Below, one piece after another: positions 1 through 32,970 of a DNA stretch of 64,000 bases (position 1 is the first letter of the stretch; each line of letters begins with the position of its first letter). This DNA comes from Amorphochlora amoebiformis (Eukaryota > Cercozoa > Chlorarachniophyceae): the NCBI GenBank assembly GCA_054601695.1, contig BAAHQB010000104.1, positions 434,001-498,000 on the forward strand, read 5' to 3'. The notes beneath the pieces were generated by a model. That model did not search any database. It saw only the letters and a list, made by a program, of their open reading frames with translations, and was not told the origin of the DNA. The position numbers and the translations under genes are program-made.

Positions 1-242
1 GGAAGTATCCGACTACAGCACGAAAGTTATCAATAATCACTCGTCGTAAACCAAACGGACTTCAGTCGAACTCTGGACTACCATCTACTATACCACCGCT
101 AATAATATATATATATATATATAGATATAGAGATAATAAATATATATATATATAAATATATATATAATAAATATTATCTATTTGTACATAATATATATTT
201 ACAAGGTATATACATACATAGGTGTGTACTTGAGGGTTCAAG

Positions 243-770
243 ACTGCTTTGGTATGCGGAGCCCACACGGGGTAAGAATAGTATCACGATTCTATATCAT
301 TTATAAATATATATATATATATATATATGTATACTTCTATATATATATATATATATATAATGTATATTTACATATATAAATATATTTATGTTTATATACA
401 TACCCATATATATGTATATACAGTAAAAAGATATATTATTTATGTAGATATATTATACATATATACGTTTGCACCAATATATGTCCATAACATATATACT
501 TCCTTCCTCAGGCTCCACAGTCGCCCAAACCTCTCTTAGCGGGTAACCGAAAAACGAGAATAATGGCCCTTTCCCCTTCTCCATCCCTGAGCCTAATACA
601 TCCTAAACCGAGCCCTTTTAGACCAGCATCCCAAACACAACATTTATCCTGCAAATGAATAAATCCTTATCCTTACCTAAACACATATTGGACAGCTCTG
701 ATTCTGTTACAATTAACCACTCTTTAAACATCCTGGCGATTTATACTTGTGTATTTATATATACTTCTAC

Positions 771-823
<53 letters not shown>

Positions 824-1021
824 CATATATTATATATATACATATATATATGAACAATATATATATATATAGATGTATATGAATATATGTATATATACAT
901 TATACATAAACGGGTATATTAGTTGCCGTGTGACGGAATGTGGTAAGGGAATTCTCGAAATTCGTGCACCGATGCTTCCACCGGACCAAACAGAACTCAA
1001 AGAGGATGGTAACAGGCTTTG

Positions 1022-1106
<85 letters not shown>

Positions 1107-1382
1107 ATATATTAATATATATATATGTACGTATTGGTATGTGTCTATACATAGCATAAAAAAGAAAAGGTTTATTAGAATATACATACTATATTTATAT
1201 TTTTAATTATGTTAACAATATATGATATACCATATGTATACCAAAATTATTCATATCATATAAATAGAGAATACATAAATGTCTACATACATACTAAATT
1301 TGTATAAACAGATGTATACTTTAATAACCATTTATATTTGAGGTGCACCACATGTATTTACACATTGGAGTACAAATACAAC

Positions 1383-1415
<33 letters not shown>

Positions 1416-1698
1416 ATATATATATTATATATACATATATATATGCATGTATATACATATATATATATATATGTATATATATATAATATGAAATAAACGC
1501 GTATAAATACGAATATGTGCATGTATATGTACGTATATTTACCACACATACAGTAGATGTATTACCTATATTGTATGTATATACATATACATATATATAT
1601 ATATATACATGTATATAAATATGTATACATATATATATATATATTTTATTAACTTCATATTTAGATGTATGTAATTTACATGTATGTATATATATATA

Positions 1699-1745
<47 letters not shown>

Positions 1746-2225
1746 ATACATACAATACATATATAATATACATATATTATATATACATATGTACATATGT
1801 GTACATACCACAGTTCCATATCCACCTGTTTGTATGTTCTTACATATTCACACATACAACATATACACACATATGTATAGATACCGTCTTATCCGTACTA
1901 TACAATCCAAATAATATGTACATATAATTAGTATGCATATACATACACATACAGGCTCACGCCTTCGACAAGAACCCTTGGCAGTTCAGCTGGAAGTCAA
2001 AGATGAGCTTCAGTACAAGTCCGTTATTCTTAAGATGCTTAGATCACACATTCATTTTCACTGTTTTCGTTTCGGGTTGGTATAATTTCGTTTGATTATT
2101 CTTTATTCCCGGTGTATATATAGGCAATGGCTAACTCGCTTGACGGAGGTATAATTTGTGGTCATGCTTTGCATGATTTTTCTGTATTTTTGTATAAATA
2201 TATATTATGTGAATATGCGTATTCA

Positions 2226-2292
<67 letters not shown>

Positions 2293-2429
2293 CATATATA
2301 TATATATATATATAGGATATTCTCAATATTCACAAAATATCTGTTATTTGTTAAATTAAACTAGATTTCCATGTACGTACATCTTACCCGCACATTTTTA
2401 CGCATAGTAGATATATATATATATATCTT

Positions 2430-2500
<71 letters not shown>

Positions 2501-2645
2501 TTTGTATATTTGTGTATATATTTATCTATATACATATAAACATATGTATTTGTACATGTATGTATATTTGTGTATACCAAAAAAATACACATAGGTACAA
2601 TATTTCCATTATTGTAATATATATGCATATACATATTATATGTTT

Positions 2646-2684
<39 letters not shown>

Positions 2685-2766
2685 CGTACAATCTAATATA
2701 TATATATATATGTATCTATATGCATATATATATATGTAAATATATGCGTATGCTACACATAAATAT

Positions 2767-2801
<35 letters not shown>

Positions 2802-3058
2802 TAGATACTTACATATCCAATCAAAAGTGAAGAGATTTCTCTCTATAAATGTATACACATACCAAATTACATACACATATAATCCCAGGCTTGCGTCTTA
2901 AATTCCCCTCAGCGACCCGTCTGGCGTCAGTGTTTCCCTGGGAGCATAAGGTAGACAGCACTACAATCTTCCAGAGACACAAATTTGGAGAAAGGGAGGT
3001 CTTGCGCTCCTTCCCCACCTTAATTTTTTCACAGTATGAAGGATTTGCCACGCGCTAA
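243..3058 (+). CDS. 3' part of an unrecognised multi-exon gene (X)
   Basis: Six exons join in one frame: 243-271, 512-542, 923-1008, 1955-2079, 2124-2148 and 2913-3058, ending in TAA. They encode the last 146 residues; the start lies left of the window. Every join is an AG acceptor and GT donor with matching phase (donors gtaaga, gtaacc, gtaaca, gtataa, gtataa). A possible earlier exon at 1-25 (donor gttatc) also has the right phase but is too short to trust. The protein is polar, with the segments [28 protein letters not shown] and [17 protein letters not shown] recognise no family. The intron 2080-2123 is only 44 nt. The last exon holds a further 36-nt intron-like stretch (about 3008-3043, GT to CAG) that keeps frame whether spliced or not. 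The final TAA at 3056-3058 converges on gene A. Confidence 0.55.
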
Positions 3059-3575
3059 AAGCAATTGTGCTCACCCGAGTCGCTCTTAAAAGTAACTAGA
3101 GTAACTACTGTCGCCGGCATCCTCCTAGTCCTCAGCTCAGAAAATATTGAAGCTATCTATTCAACTCATAAACGTGTAACCAAGTCATAACATCAATTAT
3201 CAAGTTTACGTATTTACTTATACTCAGAATGATCTGGATGATGTACTAGATCATCAGTTTGGTATGTACTAGTGTAACCAGTAACTACTACTAGTACTAG
3301 TACTGTGTCGCGGCAACAAGCTGAACAATGAACATCAATATGCTCGCTGCAGAGTGTATGGTGATCATGATTGGAGTCTTAGCTTGTCTCCGGAGTGAAA
3401 AACTTAGAGCTAGGAAATACAATTACGGGCCGTTGCTGGTACATCTAAACATGTCATGCCAGCTTTGCTGGAGAATCAAATGCATCTGATGGTAATATTA
3501 ACTAGATTCCAATGATAATGTTAACTATTTACTAGATTTATTCGAAAAAAAATGACTGGTCACTGATTAAAAAGT
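3059..3575. other. Intergenic region between convergent genes X and A
   Basis: About 520 bases of ordinary complex sequence without TA or telomere-like repeats, where the 3' ends of genes X (+) and A (-) face each other. Short ACTAGT/CTAGTACT repeats occur at about 3285-3305. I see no further exon, RNA gene or clear terminator. Confidence 0.5.
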
Positions 3576-3902
3576 TTATGGCCGCTGTTTTAAGTAGGAC
3601 AACACAGCTGCCATTGTAAAGAAAGCCACCCACTTAACAGCAAAAGTCATTCGTTTGCTTTTTGACGGCCTACCGTTCCTAGTTTTGGTATACCGTATGT
3701 GTACCGTACATATACGATATCATTAAAAATATAAATATATAAGCATAAGCTGTATGTAATTTATGTGCATTATATTTTTATGTGTGTATCCATATCGGTA
3801 TATGTATACATACATATATATATATATATATGTGTATATATGAAAATCTGAATATTATAATATGCATACATATGTATACTCATGTGCAAGTAAATTTACA
3901 TG

Positions 3903-3938
<36 letters not shown>

Positions 3939-3968
3939 TTGACAATATACATATATTATATATTGATA

Positions 3969-4005
<37 letters not shown>

Positions 4006-4117
4006 GTATTATTTCACGTGACTTTCCGGTTATAGGCGCAGGTAACACACACAGAGATATATCTATAATTATGCATAATGTAAATATCTATATGTTTAAA
4101 CATAGGTATATATACAT

Positions 4118-4159
<42 letters not shown>

Positions 4160-4579
4160 ATACACACACACATGTATGTTGTATATGATGGATTTACCTG
4201 TATAACTCAACAAAGAAAAGGATCACCACAGCCAGTGGAATCTGAAAAGGGATATGTACACATATATAGCACATACATCACATGTTACACATATATACAT
4301 CTACACATACACGTTTTAAAGATCATATACAAAAATATCTACATCATATTTTACACAAACACATATGAGAGTCTACATATACATAAATAGAAATAATTAT
4401 TAAAGTGTAAATATTATATATACGTATAAAGACCAACATACATGATATAAATATTATATACTTATATATATATATATATATATATATCTGCACGTATTCA
4501 TGTACGTATTTAGAAATATGAATACACACGCACACACTAAGGTATGTAAATATGTATGTGTATATATACACATATATAC

Positions 4580-4615
<36 letters not shown>

Positions 4616-5344
4616 TTATGTATATTAAAAACCTATGTGCGTATATTACGTGTATATTCTTCCATAATACATATACATATACATATATATATATATATAT
4701 ACATATATGTATACATGTGAGAGGCTAGATATAGAGAATAAGAGGCTAGAGACAGGCTAGAGAAGGAGAGAGACGAGGAGGAGAGAGAGAGAGAGAGAAA
4801 GAGATTGAGAGACACCAAGAAAGACGGAGAGAGAGGCAGAAGGGAGAGAGAGAGAGGACAGACAAAGAGAGAGAGGGTAAAAGAAGTAACAGAGGAGACA
4901 GGGAGAAGAGGGCGAGAAGGAGAGAGGTTGTAGTACATGTACCGCTTCTTCATACATTACATATAAGCTTGTGGTTTTGACAAAATTGCATATCCCCTGG
5001 CACATTCACTGACTCATATGTAGAGTATACTCGTGCACAAATATTAGGCATACGTACACACGCTGACACATATGAGTGACATATGCTAATTTGACCAAAT
5101 ATTGGTCCAAATTGCACATTTCACGCTCATACATATGTCATATGTATATTATACACGATCACGTATTAGGTAGATTATATACGATCACATACATTAAGCA
5201 CAAGTAGACACACTGACACATATGAGTGATATGTGTAGATTACCGGATTGCACATGATTATGTAGTTGAAGATGAATGAGTCGATCGCGAACCAGCTGTT
5301 TCCCATCAGGTGGTGGAGAGGGCTGATCGACACAAACATATTAC

Positions 5345-5390
<46 letters not shown>

Positions 5391-5404
5391 TAGATACACA
5401 TATG

Positions 5405-5448
<44 letters not shown>

Positions 5449-5550
5449 TTCTTCGCTAACTACTCTGTATATCTTTGTACTCTCTGTCTCTCATATATAT
5501 ATATATATATATATTTGTATGTAGTAGTACCCATAACTATACATATATGC

Positions 5551-5613
<63 letters not shown>

Positions 5614-5678
5614 CATATATATATATATATATAATATACACACAAATGAACATATCTATGTTATATACATATGTATAT

Positions 5679-5742
<64 letters not shown>

Positions 5743-5954
5743 AATATATATTTAAATATTATATAAACCTATGCATAATGCTTGCATATATGCATGTATA
5801 TTTACATCTATGTGTTCACCTGGTCTTTACCCTCGGTCCTGCATTACACTTCCCCCAAGATAATATACATATATAATACATCTACGTAGATATATATGAA
5901 TGTATTTATATAATGCATACTCGGTTGGTTTATATCTACACTTACCCAATATAT

Positions 5955-5996
<42 letters not shown>

Positions 5997-6079
5997 TATA
6001 TATATATATATATAACATTCCTTCGTTTTGATATCTCTGCACTCTGTTTTGCATATGCTTCATTTGCCATGTGATGTAC

Positions 6080-6141
<62 letters not shown>

Positions 6142-6297
6142 GGGTGTGTGTACTCACCTGGTCTTTACATCTCTGCATTCGGCCTTGCATATGCTACACT
6201 TGCCCCAAAAGGCCGCAGGAACTACAAGTGACCTAGACTTGTCGCCTGCCCACCTCTCATACTAATAAACCAAACGGAGATGGAAGAATGCGAATAT

Positions 6298-6345
<48 letters not shown>

Positions 6346-6432
6346 TTTATACAAAAAATATATTTGTACACACATATACATGTATACAATTATATTATAT
6401 ATATATATATGATATATATATATATATGTATG

Positions 6433-6478
<46 letters not shown>

Positions 6479-6868
6479 AATATGTATAATGGAAGACAAA
6501 TGTATGTAATATATTTATGTGTATATATGTACATTATATATGTGTATATATGTATACGTGTATATATTTATATATGTATACAAGGATATAGATATTATAT
6601 ATATAAAATATATATATATATATTTACATTTTTACATATATATATATATATATATGTGTGTGTATATAAATATATATACATATATATATGTAGATATTAT
6701 ACATATATATATATATAGATGTGCCATGGTTTTATCAGGAGAGTCTTGGATACTTGTATTAGAGTCAGAGATTCGTATTACATTGAGATATATTGATAAA
6801 CAATGAAGGAACATATATTCTACTTTATGATATAGCGCAATATACTAACGATTTATGTATATATTTAT

Positions 6869-6917
<49 letters not shown>

Positions 6918-6969
6918 GTATGTGTGTATGTTTGCAAATAAATATGTAGAATAATACACAAGTTGGAAC

Positions 6970-7008
<39 letters not shown>

Positions 7009-7113
7009 TTACATATATATATATATATACATAAGGTGTGTACCTTGCCCAGCATGATATACATCAGCTTACTACTTTTCACATACACACACATATATAT
7101 TCATAAATATTTA

Positions 7114-7156
<43 letters not shown>

Positions 7157-7533
7157 TGTATAATATAACACATACACATATACACAATGTTTTTACCTGA
7201 GCCCATAGGAAAGTTGGGCCCGCGCTAGTCATAATTTTCCAGTGGCGTACAATTTGATACCACTTATTCGCGTGCAACGGAAGCTGCCTCATCACATCTC
7301 CGAAGAATGCAGATCTGATGCACAAATATACGCATGTCAATATGTAGAAATATGTATACACTTCAATATACTAACGCGTGAACACGTGTCATAATACGTG
7401 CGTATGAGTGAATAAATATTTCCGTGTGTTGCATTGTGATACATTTACACACTACACACGCACATACGACACACACACACACACACTACTCAACACACGT
7501 GTACATGATTTATATATATACATATATATATAC

Positions 7534-7576
<43 letters not shown>

Positions 7577-7632
7577 CTTTATTTAGTATTTAAGCGGGGA
7601 GAGAGGGACGAGAACTGTCTTTTATCGATACT

Positions 7633-7663
<31 letters not shown>

Positions 7664-7674
7664 ATATATTATGT

Positions 7675-7711
<37 letters not shown>

Positions 7712-7883
7712 TATGCAAACAATATATATATATATGTATAATATATATGTATTATAAATACATGCATATACATATTATGCACATATTTATGTATTTGTTA
7801 TGTGGTTATATATGGGACATAAATATCAGAACAGTTACATACCTGCACATGTAAATACTAAAAAATATACACACGCACACATA

Positions 7884-7920
<37 letters not shown>

Positions 7921-8131
7921 ATATATAGACATTATAAAATGTATTTATTCTATACATACATACATACATACATATATATATAATATATATATATATATAT
8001 AATATAATATATTATATGTATATATGGGTACACGTATATATGTACATGAGATGGCAGCCCATTCTGTGATGTGATAATAGCTATATAATCATATACAATC
8101 TAGGTATATATATAAATATATAATATATATT

Positions 8132-8163
<32 letters not shown>

Positions 8164-8546
8164 CATATATATGTATGTTGTATGTATACTTTCATACGTT
8201 TAATGTGCGTAGACAGGCATACCATAATACACTCAAGTGTATTCCTACCCCCATTCTCGCCAACAAAAAGGAATTACATTAAACATTGTGTATTCTCATA
8301 CACGCCTAACATAATAGGAAATGTGTGTTACCAAAGAATTGAATCAAACTCATATATATGCACTAATATCCTAGTATGTTCTCATACTCCTTGACGCTAA
8401 CTAAGGATGTAAAGCATCTGTGTGGACCAAGTATGGTAAGGTATCATATATACGACTTAGATAAGGCATCATGCATACATTCGATAACCCATTCACACTG
8501 GCCATAAAAGCATTCGTGAGACCAAAGTTGGGCGTTTGCGGCAGTA

Positions 8547-8621
<75 letters not shown>

Positions 8622-8737
8622 CGTAAATATATTATATATATGCGTATATATATATATATATATTATATATACATATATCATCATATATATATATATATAT
8701 ATATATACGTATATACATACACATATATTTAAATGTG

Positions 8738-8779
<42 letters not shown>

Positions 8780-9873
8780 TTATATATGTATGTATGTTGT
8801 AATTATATGGAGAGAGGGAGAGGGGGAAAGTGGGAGAGAAGGAGGGAGAGGGAGAGAGAGAGGGAGACGGTGGGAGACAGAGTTTCACGTGTGAGCAATA
8901 TTGCATTCACATACATCACCAGATCTGCATCGCCTATAATCTCTGACACGTGCCTCCCCTCCTTCGGCTGTATGTCGAGGTCAGCATACACCCCGCCATA
9001 CTTATGAAGGATGAAATACCTACAAAACATCAAATCACAAGGAATCATCAATCCCGCCGCGTAAACTACATTGCAGAATGAAGACTAAACTCGGGAAGTT
9101 TGTTTAGATGGGAAAGGTGAAGGTTGGTCACCTTGCAGCGTCCGAGCGCTGGATACCATAAGGATATGCATCGTATGTCGGGAGAAACCACGAGTAGTGG
9201 TCCTATGAAAACAGACCATGTTTACTGGCGATGGGTTGGGTTTAAACAGTGAGTGTTGGGTTTCGACAGTGAGAGTTGGTTTCGACAGTGGGGGTTTGAT
9301 TCTAAGGCAGTGGAGATATGAGGGAGAGGGTTTAAGACTTCAATGAGCTTGCGGTTGCGCTCGTCGGTCCAAAACTCGTACTTCCAGCCGGGGTGGGCTG
9401 ACTTCCATGCCTGTACAAACACATCGACGTCCGGCATCAAGTCAATGGGAATAAATACGAAGGTTAAGAGAGTACCGGAGGCGTTGACGCCCAGTTCTTT
9501 GGGACCTTGTCCGTCTTGTAGGTCTGATGTATTATTTTCGGAATCTGCTGCTTGCACTCCTCCGTGTGGCAAGCCTTGAAACCCCCTGATGCATAGAGTT
9601 CGCCTTGTTAGAATATGAGGAAGACGCGACGAATGAAGGGTAATGACCTGTAGGAAGTCCCCCGACGAACTCCAGATAGAGGAAAATAAGTTGCAGAATG
9701 ACGACGGGTGCAAGGATATAAGCGGTGTCGCAGCGTTGGAAGAGGTCCGAGAGCCTTTTTTTCCATATACTTATTCGGTTCTTATCTTTGTCATCTTTGA
9801 GGTCAAACATGGCCCCAGAGAAAGCACGGGCGCCTGATGACGATGACTTGACGCGGGCCTTGAGCTCCTGCAT
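3576..9873 (-). CDS. GT32-family (OCH1/MIPC-synthase-like) glycosyltransferase (A)
   Basis: Likely a Golgi type II sugar transferase of the Gly_transf_sug (DXD) family, resembling OCH1-type mannosyltransferases and inositol-phosphoceramide mannosyltransferases. Eleven exons: 9873-9648, 9585-9476, 9410-9339, 9202-9132, 9019-8911, 8547-8489, 7314-7197, 6261-6158, 5322-5244, 4241-4198 and 3678-3576, giving 364 aa. All phases match. Residues about 52-72 form a membrane anchor. Family motifs follow in order: [47 protein letters not shown], the DLD metal/nucleotide-sugar motif at about 173-175, [18 protein letters not shown] and [10 protein letters not shown]. Two hydrophobic stretches at about 311-328 and 343-359 suggest C-terminal membrane segments, as in yeast Csg1/Sur1-type enzymes. 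The acceptor sugar cannot be read from sequence. The start ATG at 9873 follows an in-frame stop and lies 222 bases from gene B, transcribed the other way. The three distal introns are TA-rich; the 5' introns are short (62-136 nt). Confidence 0.88.
4715..4930. repeat. GA-rich (sense CT-rich) purine tract in intron 9 of gene A
   Basis: About 200 bases of GAGAG/AGGAGA low-complexity sequence, CT-rich on the sense strand of gene A. It lies in the intron 5243-4242, whose remaining parts are TA repeats and diverged copies of an ACACATATGAGTGA-type motif (about 5055 and 5217). The long Ser/Leu-rich ORF on this stretch is a translation of the repeat. Confidence 0.7.
5818..6070 (-). repeat. Two degenerate copies of the 3' edge of exon 8 of gene A
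   Basis: Inside intron 8 (6157-5323), the stretches 6031-6070 and 5818-5856 resemble the last roughly 40-50 bases of exon 8 (6207-6158). On the sense strand the exon ends ...TGTAGCATATGCAAGG...GACCAG|GTGAGT. The first copy keeps the AGCATATGCAAA part but has an in-frame TGA and no donor. The second has a deletion yet keeps TAAAGACCAGGTGA, so it still carries a GT donor-like site. TA tracts separate the copies. Confidence 0.65.
8550..8642. repeat. Long pure (TA)n microsatellite in intron 5 of gene A
   Basis: About 90 bases of nearly uninterrupted TA dinucleotide directly upstream (in gene sense) of the acceptor of exon 6 (8547). A GA-rich tract at about 8809-8880 lies in the same intron. Confidence 0.9.
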
Positions 9874-10095
9874 CACAGCCGGGTCGCCCGAGCTTTTATT
9901 TTAACCGACCTATTAAAATGGAGAAAATAAAAGTTTCTATAGATATTTTGAGATATTACTTTTAGTATGGGAATCTCCTAGACTTTACTTTTGTGATTCT
10001 ACCTATCTGGAACCCAAGACCCAAAGAGCCCCAAAGAGGACACAAAGTGCCACTCTCTTGTGCGCACAACAAAAATCCAGACAAAACCCGTCAGG
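9874..10095. promoter_or_regulatory. Shared upstream region of divergent genes A and B
   Basis: The 222 bases separating the start codons of gene A (-) and the light-harvesting gene B (+) must contain both 5' UTRs and any promoter elements. No TATA box or named element can be assigned with confidence. The segment is free of TA and telomere-like repeats. Confidence 0.4.
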
Positions 10096-11091
10096 ATGGA
10101 TATCAAGCGTGTTGGTCTTATCGCCTCTGTGGCTCTCAACGCCCTCCTCGTCATCGGCGTCTGCGTGTTCTCCACCCACAGCAATGTCGGTGCCGGAGTT
10201 GTCGCTAAGACCCCTAACATGGTCTCCAGCGCCATCCGCTCTGTCAACGCCCTTGGCAACAAGCGTATCTCGATGGAGCAGGGCCGTGCTATCCTCGCCC
10301 AGTCTCCTAAGGCTGGCATGCTCGTCAAGACCGGAGAGATCACCAACAAACTCATGAGACAGGGAATGTCCATCCAGGAGATTGCCAAGGGAGTCACCTG
10401 CGCTAAGATCGGCGGGGCTGCTTGCCAGGAGTGGTACGGACCTGACCGTGCTCTTTGGCTTGGTCCCTTCTCTGAGGGTGCTGTTCCCTCTTACCTTACT
10501 GGTGAGTTCCCGGGAGACTACGGATGGGACACTCAGGGTCTTTCCGCCGATCCCACCACCTTCGCTGCCTACCGTGAGACCGAGGTAATCCACGCTCGCT
10601 GGGCTATGCTTGGTACACTCGGATGTGTCACCCCCGAGCTTCTTTCCAAGTACTCTGGAGTCCCCATCGCTGAGCCCGTCTGGTTCAAGGCTGGATCCCA
10701 GATCTTCTCTGAGGGCGGACTTGACTACCTAGGAAACCCCTCTCTTATCCATGCTCAGTCCATCCTCGCCATCCTTGCTTGCCAGGTTGTCCTTATGGGC
10801 GGTGCTGAGGCTTACCGTGTCAACGGAGGTCCCGCTGGTGAGGGACTTGACGCCATTAACCCTGGTGGAGCTTTCGACCCTCTTGGCCTCGCCGACGATC
10901 CGGATACCTTCGCTGAGCTTAAGGTTAAGGAGATCAAGAACGGCCGTCTTGCCATGTTCGCCATGCTCGGATTCTACGTCCAGGCTATCTCCACTGGCAA
11001 GGGACCCGTCGAGAACTGGGCTGAGCACATCGCTGATCCGTCTGGCGTCAACGGTCTTACCACCGCTATCGCCACCAAGTTCACCCCGTAA
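10096..11091 (+). CDS. Light-harvesting chlorophyll a/b-binding protein, LHCII type (B)
   Basis: Single-exon gene, 331 aa, for a green-type major antenna protein that binds chlorophyll and carotenoid in the thylakoid. The trimerisation motif WYGPDR is at 113-118, followed by [18 protein letters not shown]. Membrane helices are at about 162-182 (helix [14 protein letters not shown] with its E/H/R pigment and salt-bridge residues), 221-240 (helix C) and 273-297 (helix [15 protein letters not shown]). Residues 1-27 form a signal-peptide-like leader ([18 protein letters not shown]). About 80 further residues, rich in basic and small residues, precede the mature domain. That two-part presequence is expected for a plastid inside an endomembrane compartment. 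The start at 10096 (caggATGg) is chosen over the longer reading from a GTG codon at 10060. Synonymous sites are markedly GC/C-rich and there are no introns, unlike all neighbours, consistent with high expression. Confidence 0.96.
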   Translation: MDIKRVGLIASVALNALLVIGVCVFSTHSNVGAGVVAKTPNMVSSAIRSVNALGNKRISMEQGRAILAQSPKAGMLVKTGEITNKLMRQGMSIQEIAKGVTCAKIGGAACQEWYGPDRALWLGPFSEGAVPSYLTGEFPGDYGWDTQGLSADPTTFAAYRETEVIHARWAMLGTLGCVTPELLSKYSGVPIAEPVWFKAGSQIFSEGGLDYLGNPSLIHAQSILAILACQVVLMGGAEAYRVNGGPAGEGLDAINPGGAFDPLGLADDPDTFAELKVKEIKNGRLAMFAMLGFYVQAISTGKGPVENWAEHIADPSGVNGLTTAIATKFTP

Positions 11092-11577
11092 TTTGTAGGA
11101 TTTGGTCCAGTAGCGAGGCAATTTAGTGTTGCGCGCACTAATTTGAGGTAACAATTTGCTCGGATCTACGTCAAAAGACATTTTGAATCACCTCTTAACA
11201 AATGAAAAATAAATCCATAAATATCCTCTGATCCTAGATATCGCCATAACCAATTATACCTTCAGGTACATACACCCAGTATACATTTGCATGTCTTAAG
11301 AGTAACTTACAGACCAGTATGTGTGTATTATATATATCTAGTTACTAGTTTTTTCTAAAATATAAATAACCTATAGGAATATAGAGAATATTAAAGTGTA
11401 GTTACATGTCTCATCCAGATTCCAGATCATCTAGATCATGCATATACTAGATATATAAGAAGTACATATTTATATCAGTCTGAATACAGTATGATTTGCG
11501 CACCGTATGACTTAATCATAACGTTTTCCAGGTAAGTCTCTAGCGTGAAGTCTAGAAGTAGCTTCTACTAGTACTAG
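11092..11577. other. Intergenic region between convergent genes B and C
   Basis: About 490 bases of AT-rich but complex sequence that must hold the 3' UTRs of genes B (+) and C (-). Apart from short CTAGT-type repeats at about 11560-11578, nothing else is identifiable. Confidence 0.5.
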
Positions 11578-12575
<998 letters not shown>

Positions 12576-12784
12576 CGTCAGGCTTCGGTTTCCACAGTTC
12601 CCACTTGCGTTACCGGACGTCCGCGGGACATAAATAGGAGAATCTTTCTGGACCGCAAAATTATTTCTGGAAAGTGCCAATGGCGGCGATGGTTGCCGAC
12701 CCCACGACTCCCAAAGATTTCTCTCTTTTAACTGTCCCTCTCACTCGATCATGTTTGCAGATTTGTCAGGGAAGAGGGTCGCAC
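12576..12784. promoter_or_regulatory. Shared upstream region of divergent genes C and D
   Basis: Roughly 210 bases between the start codons of C (-) and D (+). Part may be 5' UTR or extra coding sequence of C, whose frame is open here. No specific promoter motif is evident. Confidence 0.35.
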
Positions 12785-16346
<3,562 letters not shown>

Positions 16347-16987
16347 CTCGCCTTGACCAATCGCTAAAGTCTTAAGTTATAAAAGCTCATAAGTTGTAAA
16401 AGTGAATGAGCATTTGAATATATGAGTGTTTATCTGAGGGAGCTATACATAAGTAATATCGAGATTTATACAATTGTAAAACTAACGATTAGTAAGTAAT
16501 AAGTAATAATAATACATACTAGACATATTGTAAGCATAGTTTAGATCCAAACTTCCAAAGTAATGACGTATACTAATATAGTAACCGTATGATCTGGAAC
16601 ATGAAACGTACAATATGATGTCAATATCACAGCATAGCGCTAAAAATCATGATAATTTTTTTTTTTTTTAACATGTATTTTTAGCGGTATATTAACGAAG
16701 TCATTATAGACTTCGGATAAACTTATGATTTGACTACTCATCGGCTCTGAGATGCATCACAGTTACTACGTATAAGAGTAATGACATAATTCAGATTCGC
16801 ATAATATTAAAATTAGAATTGAGAACGTAGCCTAGCAGACGATTATGAGCTGCGTAGAACCTCTCAATCAGAGATCTAGATCTACTGTCTCGAGTGTATA
16901 TCTGCATGACAACCTAGTAGTTTTCACGGCATCGCTGATGAGATTACATTGGCGTGCATCAATGAATTGAGAACGCTGTACAGAGAC
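16347..16987. other. Intergenic region between convergent genes D and E
   Basis: About 640 bases of complex AT-rich sequence holding both 3' UTRs. It contains a 12-base poly-T run at about 16659 and a short TAAGTAATAAGTAATAATAA repeat at about 16490. No further gene is seen. Confidence 0.5.
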
Positions 16988-31832
<14,845 letters not shown>

Positions 31833-32327
31833 GAATGAATATTAAAAGGTAGATATATCAGGATATCTCTTTTAAGATATGTGAATCCGGAACCCATGAC
31901 TGGGATTGAGCCTCATTGAGGTCATGTGTGTGGTCATCCCCCCCTCTATCCATCCCCCCTTAAAATTTCCCCTCAATTCTCTCCGAACGTTCCTCCCCCC
32001 TCCCTTCCTTCAGACTCGTCGACGAGAATCGGCCTTTATTAGGAGAGAAATCGGGCCGTTTTAAGGGAAACGCCACGTCGACGCGGGCCACGACGCACAT
32101 GTCAGACTGGATACCAGTAATATCTCTACAGCTGGGGCTGTATATCCGATACGTTTCCATAATTAGAATGGCCTGGAATCATGATATACTAAATGACCTC
32201 AGTCAGTGAAGTACTCATATTATACATCACTGGTATCACTTGTATCATACATGCCCTAGTCGAGATAGTAGATTTATCATAGTATATATTCAGTAAAATG
32301 AGTATATATATATATATATATACGTAT

Positions 32328-32393
<66 letters not shown>

Positions 32394-32436
32394 CACATAT
32401 ACACATATATATACACACACACATAAATATTTACAC

Positions 32437-32503
<67 letters not shown>

Positions 32504-32776
32504 TAGTATATATATGTATATACTCATATGTAATTATATATTATATTTATATACCATATATAGATATATATATATATATACGTGCATATTCAATTATATA
32601 TATATATATATATATTATGCATTTATATATATATACTAGATATACTGAAATTATATACACATCATACTTTTTCTATTTATACATACACATACATATACAT
32701 ACATATATATATATATATATACATATATATAGTACATATATATTTATATATATATAATACATATATATATATATGT

Positions 32777-32847
<71 letters not shown>

Positions 32848-32970
32848 TATGTATATATATATATATGTGTATATATATATACTAAGTATTTGAGTTATGC
32901 GCTTACACACTCTTTGTTTCACCATAAATTACTACAGAACCTAGCACATGGAACGTGATTCTAGAAATTT
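31833..32970. other. Intergenic region between genes F (3' end) and E (5' end)
   Basis: About 1.1 kb. 31833-32290 is complex sequence with C-rich pyrimidine stretches (about 31937-32010) that probably holds the promoter and 5' UTR of gene E. 32300-32900 is TA microsatellite. A short + strand ORF from 32099 and a - strand ORF at 32160-31960 were seen, but neither has supporting features. Confidence 0.45.

Noticed and set aside
4633-5005. Ser/Leu-rich ORFs on the minus strand
   Set aside because: Translations of a GA/CT tract in intron 9 of gene A; the real exons 9 and 10 join in phase across it.
5266-5876. Overlapping long ORFs of Tyr/Ile (YIYIYI) on both strands, here and across the window
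   Set aside because: They are translations of (TA)n microsatellites, open in all frames and on both strands, without codon bias or family resemblance.
31960-32160. 66-residue minus-strand ORF (METYRIYSPSC...)
   Set aside because: Lies in the upstream region of gene E in a pyrimidine-rich stretch; no domain and no splice consistency with E or F.
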